DNA of 64,000 nt from the NCBI GenBank assembly GCA_011009095.1, contig VTPC01000451.1, forward strand, positions 44,089-108,088, written 5' to 3'. The stretch comes from Ignelater luminosus (Eukaryota; Arthropoda; Insecta; Coleoptera; Elateridae). Every line of letters begins with the position of its first letter. The first letter of the stretch is position 1. Positions 37,154 through 51,440 of this stretch are shown here, piece by piece. A program made the translations under genes and the position numbers. Below the pieces are notes generated by a model that worked only from the letters and a program-made list of their open reading frames with translations, was not told where the DNA came from and did not search any database.

Positions 37154-40100
37154 GTAAGAATGTTTATTTACGTTCGAATTATTGGATATACTCACATAAT
37201 GTTTTTGTTGACAAACAGAATTTTATCTTTGGTTTAACTCTCGGTTGTTGAAGAATGTACTGTTCATCGTTTGAGATGAATTAGAAAAATAATTATTTTG
37301 ATAAAATGCAATGTAATTTTAAGATTTCAACATTAATTATCATCTCTTATAGTTAAAATTATGAATTATGATTAGTCTGTTAGGGGCGGTTATTATTTTT
37401 ATAATTATTTTCTAAAACTCACCAAAAAATCAAAAATCAGATTTGTCCACATGTCTTGCGACGGATACGAAAGCGCTTTAATTATGATATAAATTATATG
37501 AAAATAACCCATATTTCTATTTAAAAAACAAAATAATCAAATATTATAAACATGAAACATTTTGTAATCTTAAGAAATACGGTAGAGTACTATAATCGAT
37601 ACGGAAGTAAAAATATATCTACACTTTTGTTTATGAGACAATGAAGATTTTTTTGCATAATTTAAAACAAATAACACGCTTCTTTTGAACCACCTCTTTC
37701 AGTACAACACGTAACACTATTTAAGTTACATATAAAAAAATTATTGCAGCTGTAGAATTGTAGAATTCTCTTTATATGAAAAGAGTTGTAGATTAGATAA
37801 TAATGAATCAGTCAGTTGCTGTCTATATTAAGATTCTGACTTGTGATGTCCATATCAAATTCGCTTATAAATCAGTGCTCGCCGCTTTCTTGTTTATTAA
37901 TTGCTTTTCATTTTGTGCATGCCATTTAACCCGAAAGATTTTTTTCTGTAACTAGTATTTGTATCTTGATAATCAGAGCCGGATTAAGCATTTGCCGGGT
38001 ATGAAATAATATTATTTATTGGGTCCCATACTATTTCATACAAAATAGGCAAAATTATATCTATTATACGTATCTACCCTCCAGAATAATTTATTATTAG
38101 AGAATGTTTCGACAATCTGCTTTATGAATTATCATAGTCACACTTCTAGTTTCTAGCTCTTCAGAGAATATTAAATTGACATTTTGAATAACGATCAGAA
38201 TTTCAAATCTTCTGTAGGCAGAAACTTCCATTTAGTAGGTTTTCTTCCTTCATACAGACGGAGTGGAAAACTATAGATAAGGTACTAATTGAAATAAAAT
38301 CCACACCACTCTGTGATATATTTTGTGCCAAAGAACTATTAATAATTTCTAAGGGTTTTCAAGACATTCTTAGTTAACTTTCAACTCACACTCTACGAGC
38401 ATTGCTTGTCAGATTCTATCCTTGGTCCTAAAGCTAGTTTTTCTAAGCACCAAAAGAAAAGAAAAAAATAAGACAAAATTATCCTTTGCACATTTATCAT
38501 AACAATGTATGCGAAACTTTGCCACTTTTGATTTCACACCATCAGTCAGGTAATGATAAAATCCGCTCCTGTACTATACGAGTTCATCCAAATTCGTTAT
38601 GGGCGGAACTTCTTCTTTTTTCAATAAAACTACAATTTGTTTTATTTTGTTTTGCTTTAACTTGCTTATACGATCTATTAGATATTGTGATAAGCTTAGT
38701 AAAACTAACAGTTGTGAAGCTTAATAAATTGCATGTTTAGCATTCGTTGTGAATTTTTTCATTCATTTCATTATGGTAATCATCACCACTAAAAGTTTAG
38801 TTCAATCGACTCATATCTTACTTTTAATATTTATATTTTATTCACGCAAGAAATATTTCTAGAATTTTGCGAAATGCATTAATCATAGAATCTTCAATGC
38901 AAACTTGTTTGTTCAAGTAGTGTACCTATTAAGTCATACAAAAGAAAAGCTAGACTTTTGATATGGTTTTTTGGATATTTTAAGAACCTCAAAGTAAACA
39001 GAGATTCATTTTTGATATTATATGATACATTACTTGTTCTTTATTTTGTTGAAATCTTGTACCTATACGTAGACTTATTGTACGATACTGATATGATGAT
39101 ATAAGTGATCTAATATGGATTTTTTTACGAATACCAAATTGTTCCAATATTGAAATCTGTTAGCTTTTTTCACTTTTTCTGATGTTAAGCAAAAATCTAA
39201 GTAGATAATATCAGAGTATTCTTGCTTATCTATGTCTTGTATCCGATCATCTACGTAGTATAGAAGGTTAGACTCGATCAATCTCCCAGAAGTAGTACTA
39301 ACCATGTAGCTACTTAAAGATCAATTATTTCGGTATCTACCGCAGCAGCACTAACAGGTTGAAGGTTATAATTTTGTCTCACAGAAAACGTTCTTTACAT
39401 TTGTGGAAGAAATGCCGCTTTAAAAATTGTTCCATTATCATACCCAATAGAAGATGCTATTCAATAACACGCTATTTGAATAATTTTGGTGAAAACAAAC
39501 CTAGGTCTAAAGTCTAAAGTCTAAAGTTTTATTATATTGAGGTTTACAGAAAAGTAAATTTGTAAAGCATTTCATAAATTTGTAACTGACGTCAGTAAAA
39601 TTAATTTTGGATTGATTTTGAACTTGCGGGAAAGTAATTTTATCGTTTAGATTATTTCTGATCTATTGATGTACTTAACTTTCAATAAAATTCAAATAGA
39701 ATAAGACTTTGCGCCTTCTTGCAACAAGAATGCTTTGAGGCTATCCATCTATAGTCTATTTGCTATATCTTGAATGCGGTTGCTATAATCGTTCTTTTAT
39801 AGCGCACACAAAAATGAAAAATTGTCCGAATTCAAGCTCGATGGTCTTGGAAAAAATTACTCAGTTCGATGAAAACAATCTATTTATTTTAGTGACATCA
39901 TTATTCATGAGTTACGATTTTATTATTGCCATTCCATCATTTTAGGTTATTGTGGAAAATTCGCTCTTAAATTGCATTTGTAGTTTGTATGAAACACGCA
40001 ATACAATAAAAGTTACAGTTATGCGACAGAATGTTTTGGAAAAAATTAGTGTCATGACTATTCTGGTGTACGTCATGTCTAAGTAGTGATTTTTGGTACA

Positions 40101-43100
40101 CAAAACGTAAGGGATCTAAGCATTTAAATAGGTTAAGTTGTGATCGTGTATTCAAAATATAAACAGTTAGCTAAAGTCCAAATCAATCAGAATATTCTAC
40201 CTCAAAGTACTAGTAAGTGTCTTGCAATCTTCTTTTAATCCACAAAACTCTTTTCTTGCTTGGTATACGATTGGGATGTTTCACGTTGAAAGTGATGATT
40301 TTGACTCATAGCGTATGCTTCAATAACTATAAGATAAGTTTTAGCGAAAAATTCTTTATAAGAAAAAAATTCTCCCACTACAAGAAAATCTAAACAGACT
40401 ATACTATATGGATGATTGATAGAATGAAGTATCTTGGGAAAAAAGCTACAATTTTCGAAAGTAATGGACCACAAAAAATCTTATTCTTCAATAACCTAAG
40501 AACGCTACATGTTCTGATCAAGTTATTTTGATTATATTTTGAGCCTAAAAATTTGTGGCCGAGATGTCTACCAATTATATTCTATACAATATACTCTATA
40601 CGTTAATATTTCGAATTCTTTCCGGCGAGAAAAAAGAGAAATAGTGGAACTCCACTGACTCGACTAAAAAATATATAATTTCACTTTACACCTGTTATAA
40701 TTTTCTAATAAATTCTCGTTATCAGAAAAACACCGATTTTTCGTTATAAGTACATTTGAAGGAACGTAACACCTACTTGACAAATATCTAAAAATTAAAA
40801 TATCCAAGAATGAAAGAGAATTGCTGTTAAAGATAGAAATTCACAAGAATGGTTTTCTTATTTGTTGTTTATTATTTTGTGTACCTTCCCGAACATCCAC
40901 TTTATCCTAATAGCGTTTCACTTTATTTGCTTCCATTGCTGTTTGTCAGATTGTGTGTCAAATTAGGAATTTCATGTGTAAAATACGTAGAGCAGAAAGA
41001 ATTTGCGAAAGTCGTGTCTACTTCCACTACATTCCAAATATATCTTTGAATATTATATATAAAGTGGGGTCGTATTAGTAGGCACCTAAAGAAATTTAAA
41101 AATAAAAATTACCAGCAAATAAGATTTTTGATTTCTATTATGTAAGTCATTTTAGTCTTCTTTAATAATTTCCGCTTTTATGATAAATGAAGAATTTATT
41201 GTTTTATCAAATATTTATGTCCTGCTATGCATGTCTCGAAATTCAAAACGTACATTTTCTTGAGAATCGAGAATATGTAATACGTGATTACATAAATATT
41301 TTATAGTCAGTTGTAAACCACAAACCATTTAAAGATGATCATGGTCACATATTATCATGCGTCACTTTATTTTTCTCATACTCTACTAGAAGGTACGAAG
41401 TGATTTGAAAGCTGGAAGTGGAATATCCAAGAGGAAAATCACCGAGTTATTAGGTGATCTCAGAAAAGAAGATATCAGATGACCTGAAGAACAATTATAG
41501 GAAATCCTAGAGTACAGTATAATGATAGAAAACAATTTATTGAAAAGCTTTTACTGTTCTCGCTTCAATTGTTTTTTTAACACAGGTATAGAATAATATT
41601 TAAAAATAAAAGAAAAATAAAGATCGGTGGAATGGATCAGTAAAAATGTTCAGTTTAGTTAATTGTGTTGAACAAACTAAAATGTCACTAGGTGATATGT
41701 AACCAGATTAAAATTTAATAATCAACAGATCTTCTCAAACGCTAATTAGACAACGTCTAATTCGTCAAACATTAAATGGCAATAAATGATACTAAGATAA
41801 AAAGGTACTTAATCTTTAGAATTATTATCTCAATCAAATATGTCTGGCTAACTTAGAAAGTTCATAATAAGAAATGTTGAATTGAAGATCATTTTATTAG
41901 AACTATCTAAACTTACACTGTAACTGTTATTATTGAGAAGTGTAATGGTTAATAATTTTTTTTAAGTTGTGAATAGATTATTTTTTTTGTTATCCTAGGT
42001 TAGTGAATTGCATGCCTTGTAATCTTTCCTCTTAAAAACCTTGTGTTTAATTGAATCTGAAAATTCAATTATTTACATTCTACGATTTCGTTTATTATTA
42101 TTGTAGGCGTCCTTCGATATCTCTAAATGTTATTACATGTAGGTATCAGAAATTTTCGTGAAGATATAATATTTTAAAAGTTTACTTGTAGCTTCTTCTA
42201 TTTCTTTCTATTTCATGCCTTCCTATGTTTGCCATTTCTTGTTCTAATTATCTTAACAATACATGATTTTTGAATTTAAATTCCCAAATAAACAACACAG
42301 ATTACCATACCATTAATGACTGTCGCTTTTAAAATAAAAGAAAATATTAAACATGCAAGACTTCACATATACAATGAATATTAGCCATTCAGTTTTTTTT
42401 TACTGTATTTTAATAATAACAATAATTAGTGATTGATCATAATATTATGTTGGATTCAATGTTTAGACTGTACTGAATTCCGTCATCGCCCTACTAAACT
42501 TCGGCAATGAACAATATGGCTAAATTCATAAAAGCACAATACATTAATAATAATAATTTCAAGATTCCAATTTGAATTCTACTGCTAGTTGTCCTCGCAA
42601 GCACCACGGTGAAAGCAGGCGCTTATCCTTTGTACACAGTAGGTTTAATATTGAAATCCGTATTTATATTTTTCTGAATATTTTTTTATTTTATCTCTAA
42701 CTACATAAATGTCAAGTTTTGCACTCCCAAAGAAGATTGATTTAATTTAAACTAGTTTTACAGACATCAGCTAACCTTTGTTCGGATAGGCGTCAACACC
42801 GTGGAAAATAAAAATTAGTACTGATCATTTCATATTTTGTCGTCAAATACCATTCACCGTGAAGATTACTGAAATATATTCTTTTGTTTTCATACAAGTG
42901 CTTGTTGGTCCTGAAAAATTTTTATGCTGCGCTTCTGAAAAGTTGTATTTAGAATAATGATAATGATAATTAGGTTTAAGTGAGATTTTCTTGGATGAAC
43001 TCCCTTGTCTCAGCTCACTTCTTTTTAAAATAACCTCCTAATGCACAGCTCTAGGCAACCGACTGAATAATCGGGATATGATTTAAATGATGTCCCCCAA

Positions 43101-43860
43101 AATTTATTTTTGAAAAGATTACTCACCACTTGTACATATCTATTATTAAATCTAATTACATTTAAACACTTATCTACTTTACTTCTCCATTCAACTTTGA
43201 CTGTCACTGCTTTCTTTTTTGTTCCTAGTTCGTAAACTTGTTGTGTTCAAAATTATTATTTTTGTTGTAAAATGAAAGACTAGTTTTAGCAAGTAATAAT
43301 TGTATATATTTACTTCATCTCAATTTATTCAGCTTTTACATTATTAATTAACTAATAAATTCAGAAACAAAATACATCAACATTTCATAATTATTTTTAG
43401 CTAAAGAAATGATCAATGTTCTAGTATTAAAAGGTAGGTAAATAAAAGTTAGTCTGGGAATTAATATTACCTAGACGACTTTTTATACCAAAACAAAAAC
43501 TAATAACTCGATGCTTTAATTGAAGAATATTGTTTTAAATAATATATCCAAACAAGGACGTTTAAGACATATTTGAGTCATACTAATAAGCAGATATTAT
43601 ATGAACAGCAACGATATCCTGTTAGATTGCATCATTTTTATTAGCAAAAAGGCATTGAAGCTTCCTAAATTTATACTTTTATGCGATTCCGAAACCACGA
43701 ACTCGTATTACTCGATTAAAATGTTAATGAATTTACAGACGTGCACCAAATAACACAAAGAATAACAATAACAATAATGAATCACATCATACTCTTACAC
43801 ATAACTTAAGAGAGCTAATGGCAACTTTAACAAGTATCGCCTCACCTGTAGAGATAATAG
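37154..43860. other. AT-rich non-coding DNA
   Basis: No supported gene. Small items only: a hairpin (GTATGAAATA with TATTTCATAC) at about 38001-38041 next to AGAGCCGGATTAAGC, which resembles the end of a decayed repeat, and three copies of GTCTAAA at 39507-39528. Open frames here are short and unrecognised. Confidence 0.4.
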
Positions 43861-43864
43861 CAGC

Positions 43865-43935
43865 ATGTAGTAATTGATTGCTAATGTTGTAATTAGAAGT
43901 TAGGTGCAAACACCTTTAATTATGAATGATTTAGT
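43865..43935. promoter_or_regulatory. Candidate cis-regulatory patch (TAAT sites and E-box palindrome)
   Basis: Several homeodomain-type TAATT/TAATG cores surround AGGTGCAAACACCT at 43902-43915, an inverted pair of CACCT sites as bound by Snail/Zeb-type zinc fingers. The DNA is AT-rich, so TAAT cores are expected often. Only the CACCT pair adds weight. Confidence 0.15.
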
Positions 43936-44640
43936 GCGTGTAGTATGCGCAAGCGCATATTAGGATCGAAATATGCAATTCATATTTGTATGTAAGACAT
44001 GTTCAGTACTGTACTAAGCAAGTCAAAATGTTATCACAATTTGAATTCACGTAAATTTTTATTTTGTTAAATTCCAAAGTTTTTGATAACATCTCATTAT
44101 TATCTCTCACGTATATTAATTAAATAACACTTGAAAAAGATAAATAATTCATCAATGTCTACTTAACACCTTCCTGTTTTACTTTCCCTTAGTATAACGA
44201 TGACCTTTTGCAATTTTTTCTTTCACATACGTGAAATGCAACTAATAGAAATGCTGCACTCACAAACTTCTATCAAAGGTCTTGTTGTATCTCATTATAT
44301 CTGAAGCTTATCCAAGGCAATCTGTATTTCGTACTTTTGTGAAATCATGCTTATCAAACATTCTATGATATATCAAGCAAATATACAAAGATTTTCTAAT
44401 TTCTGGTCTATTTAGACGTTCCAGGATGATTTATATAATAATAATTGAAAAAGTCAGTGCTGCTTTAGTCGTCATTTTCGAAATATTTTATATAGAAAAG
44501 GAACAGAGCAATATTATTTCTGTGCAGAAAATTTTACAAAATGTGCAGAATATATTAACATTAGTGACATGCATTCTACAGCAGAGGCCATTTATCAGCC
44601 GGTATAGCCTATAGATCATCGACCTGTAGTAGTACAGATA
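43936..44640. other. AT-rich non-coding DNA
   Basis: No supported gene. The frame at 44426-44614 is short and unrecognised. Confidence 0.4.
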
Positions 44641-45245
44641 TCACCCGTCCTCCTTACTGGCGTCCAGGAAGAAGATCGGTATTGAGAAGGTCACCGGCGA
44701 AGCGAAGAGCTCAAACCGTTCCATCTACCTTCCTCAGAAATAGTCAACAACACCATCAAGAGCCTAAAGTCATCAAGAAATAAGGCTTTGTCAGGTTCAA
44801 GGTCCAGATCCACTTATTCATTAGAAGTCGACGATTTCAGATTAAAGATAAGAAACCGGCTAGTTCTTCAAAGTGAAGGCACTTTGGACAACCAGTTTCA
44901 AAGTTCTGATCTACCAACAAACCCCCCTCTTCGACTGCTTTCACGTCCGGTGGCAACAAACGTGTCTCCTTCGAAGATTCCAAGACAGTGGTCACAAAGA
45001 AGCTATTGGTAACTAAAAAGACACACATGTCGCCACCGTTACTTTTAAGGACAAGAAACAAACGGTTTCTGCTTCCCCCTTCGCTTTTGCTTCGACCTCG
45101 AAATCGAAGATTCTATCGAAGGCAAAGAAAACCATCCAGGTACCCACCAAGAAAATAACAGTGCCGAAATCTAAAAGGGCTATATTTCTCGTTACTCCAA
45201 AAAAGGCTATCTTCAAAAAAAAAAGACAAACAAAACAAACAAAAT
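44612..45245 (+). pseudogene. Basic Ser/Lys-rich reading frame with A-rich 3' end, possible processed pseudogene
   Basis: A GC-richer block that reads as one kind of protein only if the frame is changed a few times. The first part gives RPPYWRPGRRSVLRRSPAKR, then TVPSTFLRN (about 44644-44740). The middle gives KDKKPASSSK (about 44846-44876). Next come TSGGNKRVSFEDSKTVVTKK (about 44943-45002), then THVATVTFKDKKQTVSAS, KSKILSKAKKTIQVPTKK and VPKSK up to about 45175. An A-rich tract follows at 45214-45245. The product would be very basic and low in hydrophobics, as in chromatin or sperm nuclear proteins or some element-encoded nucleic-acid-binding proteins. KRVSF fits the RVxF docking motif for protein phosphatase 1. 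Frameshifts, and the A-rich end, suggest a dead retrocopy. The family is not identified. Confidence 0.4.
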
Positions 45246-45639
45246 TGGAGTATTGTTATGCTACGAACGCAGTAAAGACAGTTATACGCTGCAATCTATT
45301 TTTAGTTAACCGACAGTCTTTCAGCGTCGTATTGAACGAAAGAGCCACTGAGGATTTATAAAACATGGGGAAACAAATATTTATTAAATGTTAAGCTGTT
45401 AGGATTAAGAAGCTTTTATAATTTCGTTGTTCTTTAGGACACCACAAGGACCCACCATGAAATTCTTTTTATCTCGATACTCCAGTTCAACACTGCAGTT
45501 TTTCGGCAATTAAAGGGGCAATTTGGCATGGAAATAATCATGTTAGTTTTACGCAGGAAGAAAGATTGACGGAACGGCAAGATGACATTCCATATCACGA
45601 GATGAGAATCAAGTATCAGAGAAAAACTATTTTCTGCTA

Positions 45640-45781
45640 TTTAATATAAAGACAAAAATTTATTGCCTTCCCACAAATATGTTCAATAAATAGTGCAAGC
45701 ATTGAACATCATATCTCCATGCTTGCAGGATTTTTTGAACATATTTGTGGGAAAACAATAGATTTTTGTCTTTTTATTAAA
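45640..45781. repeat. 142-bp long hairpin (62-bp arms, 18-nt loop), possible tiny MITE
   Basis: The left arm 45640-45701 and right arm 45720-45781 are reverse complements at 55 of 62 positions. The outer ends read TTTAAT...ATTAAA, and TA lies next to both (CTA before and TATA after), consistent with a TA target duplication. The loop is 45702-45719. If transcribed, it would form a single long hairpin RNA. Confidence 0.75.
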
Positions 45782-46459
45782 TATATATAAACCCCATTAA
45801 AAGTTAGGACAACTCTATATTTCCTACTTTGGAAATATTAATATTTGAATATTTTCTGATAACCTCAAAAGATTTGTGGTGGAGGTGGTGGCAAAAATTC
45901 TCACGTCATAATTCATCCTAAATGAGTCAATTGTTGCTTAGAATTTGAATCACTGAGGTGAGCTCCAGTATAGTGAAAAGCAAGATACCCATCAGCATCA
46001 ATATCATTATCGGCGAAGATAGTGCACCAAACAAATTATTACAGGCCAATCACGTACATATTAGGTACTTGAACAGTTCCTTACGGGAAAACACGTGGTA
46101 GCTTTAAAATACGACTGTAAGAACACTAAACGAGCTGCTATGGGGGCTGTAATTTGTTTAAGTGAAACTAAACTCATGGACAAAATTAAGGCACCAGTTA
46201 ATTTTTTTAAAAATATTTTAAGATAACGATCATGATTAAGGTTACTAATTTTTTTTACTAATAGAGATGGATCTTCTTTGATAATCAAGACACATGCTGT
46301 CAAAAAATCGTTTGTTTTAAAATCATACTTTTTATAATTTTACATTTTTTCAAAAGTTGAGCACATTTTTGTTACAAAAATTGCTGATTAACAAAAGATT
46401 TCATTTGCTGGAAGGTGTTGTGTTGTTAGTTTTAGTTTTAAAAGCTTTAGTGTTAAGAA
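45782..46459. other. AT-rich non-coding DNA
   Basis: Upstream flank of the Tc1 relic. I could not find a convincing terminal inverted repeat pairing with the downstream flank. Confidence 0.35.
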
Positions 46460-47325
46460 ATGAATTGTCGAAGAAATTTATCTGTTGAGGACGCAGTAAA
46501 GGCATCTACTTTATTGTAAGAAGGATATTCTATGCGTTATATTGCTAATTTGTTAGGAAGAAATCATTCCACTATAAGTCGCATGGTTGAACGCTTGAAT
46601 TAAACAGGATCTTACGATCGCAGACCAGGACAAGGGTGCAAACGCCCTAGGGATGCAAGAGATGAGCGCTTTCTGAGGCAGTCTGCTCTTAGAAACAAGA
46701 CAGTCACTAGTACAATGTTAAAAAATGAGTTGGTAATTGCTCGCAATGTCATGATATTGTCTTGAACTGTGAGAAGACGTTTAATGTAGCTGTATTGAGC
46801 AGTAGATCGGCGAAAAAACCTTTGCTAACTAGGGGATACAGTTTTGCAAGATTACGTTTCTCTAGAAATCATCAAAACTGGACGGTTGACGATTGGAAGA
46901 GAGTTTTGTTCTCAGATGAGTCTAGAGTCAACTTAAAATCTTCGGATGGACTCCATTTAGTGGAGGCAGTGTAATGTTTTGAGGAGGAATCTGTTTTAAC
47001 GGTCGTACAGAGTTGGTTCCCATCCATATGAAATTCATGGATGCGGATTATTATCTCGTTAAGCCTAATTTTGTATTCATGCAGGATACTGCTCGTTGCC
47101 ATGTGGCTAAGCAAGTGACTGACTACCTAAATGCGGTTAATGGAATGGCCAGCTAACAGTCCCGATTTAAATCCCATAGAGCATCTCTGGGACGCTCTTA
47201 AAAAAATTCCCAGTCATGGACCCTCACCTGTAAAATACAATCGACTGGTAGATGCAGTAATAGCAGAATGGGAGAATATCTATCAAGATGTTATCGAAAA
47301 TCTGATCTCCAGTATGCCAAGGTGA
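46460..47325 (+). pseudogene. Tc1-type transposase (DD34E), broken
   Basis: Starts at ATG 46460-46462. MNCRRNLSVEDAVKASTLL is followed by EGYSMRYIANLLGRNHSTISR and GSYDRRPGQG, the Tc1 N-terminal helix-turn-helix. RDARDERFLRQSALRNKTVT and TVRRRL are the linker. The first catalytic Asp lies in VLFSDESRV near 46905-46930, after KPLLT and RNHQNWTVDDWKR. The second lies in QDTARCHVAKQV near 47083-47117, where relatives have QDNARPH. The Glu lies in SPDLNPIEHLWDALKK near 47157-47205. Stops occur early (after STLL and after ERLN) and frameshifts occur near 46795 and 47130. The end of the frame is at 47323-47325. Length matches the family (about 285-340 residues). No functional protein is expected. 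Confidence 0.85.
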
Positions 47326-50300
47326 ACGAATGCAGTGATAATTTAATTGTTTACGTTCAAAACCACTGCACTGCTTTATTTACAGGTTTTTATGAAGCTA
47401 TCAATTATATCAGTCGAATGCAGGAAAACTTGTGCTTATTTAATCAAGACTAAGAAGAAGCAAAGCTCTCAGTGTCTTATTTTTTCCCTTTAAGGTTTAT
47501 AACAAATGAGCTGTTACTGCATTAATTTATTATTAACTCATTTTTCCATATTCTTGAAAAAACTCAGACTTTTCAGTCAAAAAATTCAATAGCACAAACA
47601 AAAGCACTGTAAACAATGATTGGCCTATACTGTCAAATGACAACACATTAGCCACGTCGAAATGAATTTCTTCAGCCTGCTTAACGACAACACCTAACCA
47701 GCGTTCTCAACTGGAGAATAAGGAAAGACTCCTGGAATTGCATTTGAAGTGATATAAAAAAAATCTATTCCAAATTAGAATTAAATTTTTAATCAACAAC
47801 TTGACATTATTTTAAGTGTAGTTTTGTAGAATTCTGCTGTCTTTTGCCATCTGGGTAAGTTCTTTATTTTATATACCTCTCTCAATAATTGATAATTGAA
47901 TTACTTAATTCAATAAACATTGCCCTTAGGGTTTCATGTACTACCAACCATAAGAAACTCACTTCATTCCCGCTCAAAGCTTTCTTGAGGAATAATGTCG
48001 AATATTAATGCTCGATCTTCTTTTGGTTATTAATTTCTAAGTTGTATCAAATATTTAAAGTCATAAACAGAGTTCGAATAGTCATACATGCTGAGTGAAG
48101 AATACTCAAACCAGCTAACGAAGAACGAGTATAGAAGGAATCCAGCTCTATCTATGATATAGACAGAAACTTGTATGATTTAGATAGTCAAGTCGAAAAC
48201 AAAATAAATTTTTCAGTAGCTGCATCTGATCAAACACCTCTGGCAAAGGGATTTTCTAGGATTGATGTACAGCCGCAATCATTGAAAATGAAACAAATTT
48301 TATGGAAAAACGATTAGAGTGAAATGATTGCACACACAAGCGAGAGATAACCACTTGTTTCATTTTCTTAGTTACAAGTTAACTAAATAATTAGTTCATT
48401 TTTTGGGTTGATAAATTACGTAGTTAGTTCTATAATGGTTTGTAACAATGTGATTATTAATTCTAGTTTTTTCTTTTGTTCCTTAGAAATTAGAATAACC
48501 ATTGGCCTTTATTTTTGGAAATATCATTTCTTTATTCCTTCCATATTGATCTCCAGAAATTCCTTAAAATATTTTTCAGCTCTCTATACAATAAGTACAT
48601 CATCCGTTTCTTCTGAGAAAATTTAAAAAATGTAACCTTTTTACTTGCGGTTAGAGAAAGTTCAAAAAATCTTCAGAGTTTCCCAAAAATGCCCTTCATT
48701 GTTAATATCAAAATAGGAAATGAAAGTAGACAATATTGTTTTCTTATTTATATTTGAAACTTAACAGTATCTGGTATAACTTAAATAAGGAAAAGTTACA
48801 CTGATTTTCAGCATTATTGGAATAAACAGAGCTCAACATTTTCCATTCCCAACACATTTAATTTAATTTTCATACAGCGGTGGTAACTAATTATTGTAAT
48901 AAATTAATCAGTTATAGAAAATTATAAAAGTTTATACTGTATAATTTCTTAAATGAATATTAAAATCACTTTAATGATACTATTTTGTTATTATTTATTT
49001 TCTTGAATTAATTTAAAAAACCAAGGGGGTCACGGTGTAGTATTTCAAGAATTCCTGGGAGTCTTTATCCTTCTATATTAAAGCCAAGTCATCGAGCACA
49101 ATAAATTTTTAATAATTTTGACTATTCGTTTCGCGTTATTTTATTACATCACAATTCGTTTTTATTGTTAGATGAAGTAATGGCTTTTCAAACGTGATAT
49201 GTTATTAGATTATCTTCTAATGCACAATTAACCTGAAATTTTCGACACAGATAACATATGTTTGCATTAATACACACAGTGTGTTATTAGACATCTTGCA
49301 TGCGCACCTATTAGTGGTAATCAAATTAGTAAAGTGGCAAGATGTAGTGAGACCTCATTTATAAACTGTGAATATGGCAAATTTAGATTAACCATTATAT
49401 AAAAGCGATTGGTGTGTGGTTTATTGTTGTATTGTTAGAACAAAATGTGTATATTTGGTATTCAGAAAGTTTCGCTTATTGTTAATGGAAAATTGAGTAG
49501 TATTCATGGTTAGAAAAGAGAAAATGTTTCAAGATTAAATCGTACAGTTACCCTCATTTTTCCCGTTAGCTATACCACTTATTTACTAGTTATTACTCAA
49601 GTATGAAATATAGAAAGAAAAAAAATAATAAATGATTACAATTAAATTCCAATTTAATTAAAGAAAGACACAAACATATCTTCGTGTGTTACCTGTGTGT
49701 AAGCGTGAATAATGAGAAGTGATTTCTAATTACTTCTGCGGTATTCTTTAACGCAATTAACACTAACATCTGTGATTCGTTGACGACTGACGTGTGAACT
49801 ATATATTTGCATAAAAATTACTACAATGTAATTTAAAAGTCATATAGAATAATATGTAAGGAAACTGTTAACACAGTTGTAATTAACGAGTAGTTTGTAA
49901 TTTTGTTACTTATAATTTGTATATTTCATTATAATTCATGAATAAATGTATTGTAATGAAGTTCTTGTTTTGAAGCGCCGTATGCGATTTAATCACACTA
50001 GGATAGGAATTCTTTTTTAAATTTCTTACTTAACAATATAATTATTTTCATATTGTTTATATGATCATTAAATAATACCTTTGTTTGGGAATTACCATAC
50101 GAGCAAAATAGATAAAGTTAGAAAATAGATTTAACGCCTTTTTCAACCATGGATGGGACATGAAAAATTACTTTTTTTTCTGTATAGCTTAATGCATTGC
50201 TAATCAGTCATAATTGTCTAGACAGTGGCTAGCATAAATTTACATATGCTTTAATCAAATCTATTGGTGATCAAAGAAGATTGTAGCATATGGTTAATTA

Positions 50301-51440
50301 TACTTCAACACGTCTTGTAAAGATTGTAATCAGCGAAATTCTTTACGTATGCATATTAATGTTAAAGAATAAATTATTACATAAGGAGTCCATTAAAAAA
50401 TTTTAAATTTAAATTCTTAATACAAATAATTTTGTTTTGTGCTGTTTTGGAATGAATAAATACCGAATTAGAATTTATAAGAATGAAATATGATAATTAG
50501 TCAAGACGTAACTTCAATTTTAACATATGGAGAACAGAACAGTCAATATCTAAAGTTGTTTCTGTTTGGAATAACAAAATGAGAAAAGTTATAATTAAAA
50601 CGAAGAATATTCAGTTTTGTGCAAAGCCGTCTGTATACTCGTATATAAGAAAGAGAGGCACGTGCCCAAAGAATCCCATTTAGCTAATCATAATTTATGA
50701 TAACTACAGCAAAAATTTTAAAAATATCAAAACCAAAAGAATAAGTAAATCTGAAATAAAGTTCCACTAGCTTTAGTTGGCTGTTTTATACATATTTAAA
50801 CATCTTTAAACTCGTACCATAGGTCTGAAGATATCTATACTTCAATTTGATATATATTTCGCGTGTACGGATAATTAATTTCTAACAAAGTTAATGAGTT
50901 CTTAGTAATGGTATTTAAGAAAGTTCGTTATTGCATCGAATAAGTGGTTCGCTGATTGGTTTAGTTTTTAGTAGCTTTTAGAGAGATTTGATCTTATCGG
51001 TTGTCCAAGGTCTCTTCACAACTATCCTTCTCATCTATCTACCTTTATTATTGTTTTTTCTTTTTAAAAACTGAAGTTATTAGTTCTAATATTCCTCATA
51101 TGCTTAGATTCGATTGTTATCTTACCGATGTTGAACAGTTCATCATTCCTGGAATTATTTTTTCCGTGAATGCGCACTTTGATTTATGTCAAACTTTTGC
51201 GAAACCACTCCGTATATTAAAATGTTTTGTTTGGTAAAGTTAAAGATAAACAAAGCCTTGAAAGAAGATCTTTTGGGAAGATTGCTTTTTAGTAGGTATA
51301 TGACACTGTCCGGGCACATATGGACATACCCAAAACAAAATCCAGAAATAAAATTTTTTAATTTTATATTTTATTTATTGATCTAATCTGTAAAGAGACA
51401 TGTCCCCCGCTTTGTTATTCTAAATCTCTTTCCTGGAAAA
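47326..51440. other. AT-rich non-coding DNA
   Basis: No supported gene. Many A/T-only runs. Open frames at 47268-47453, 48408-48626 and 51001-51386 have no recognisable motif. Confidence 0.4.
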
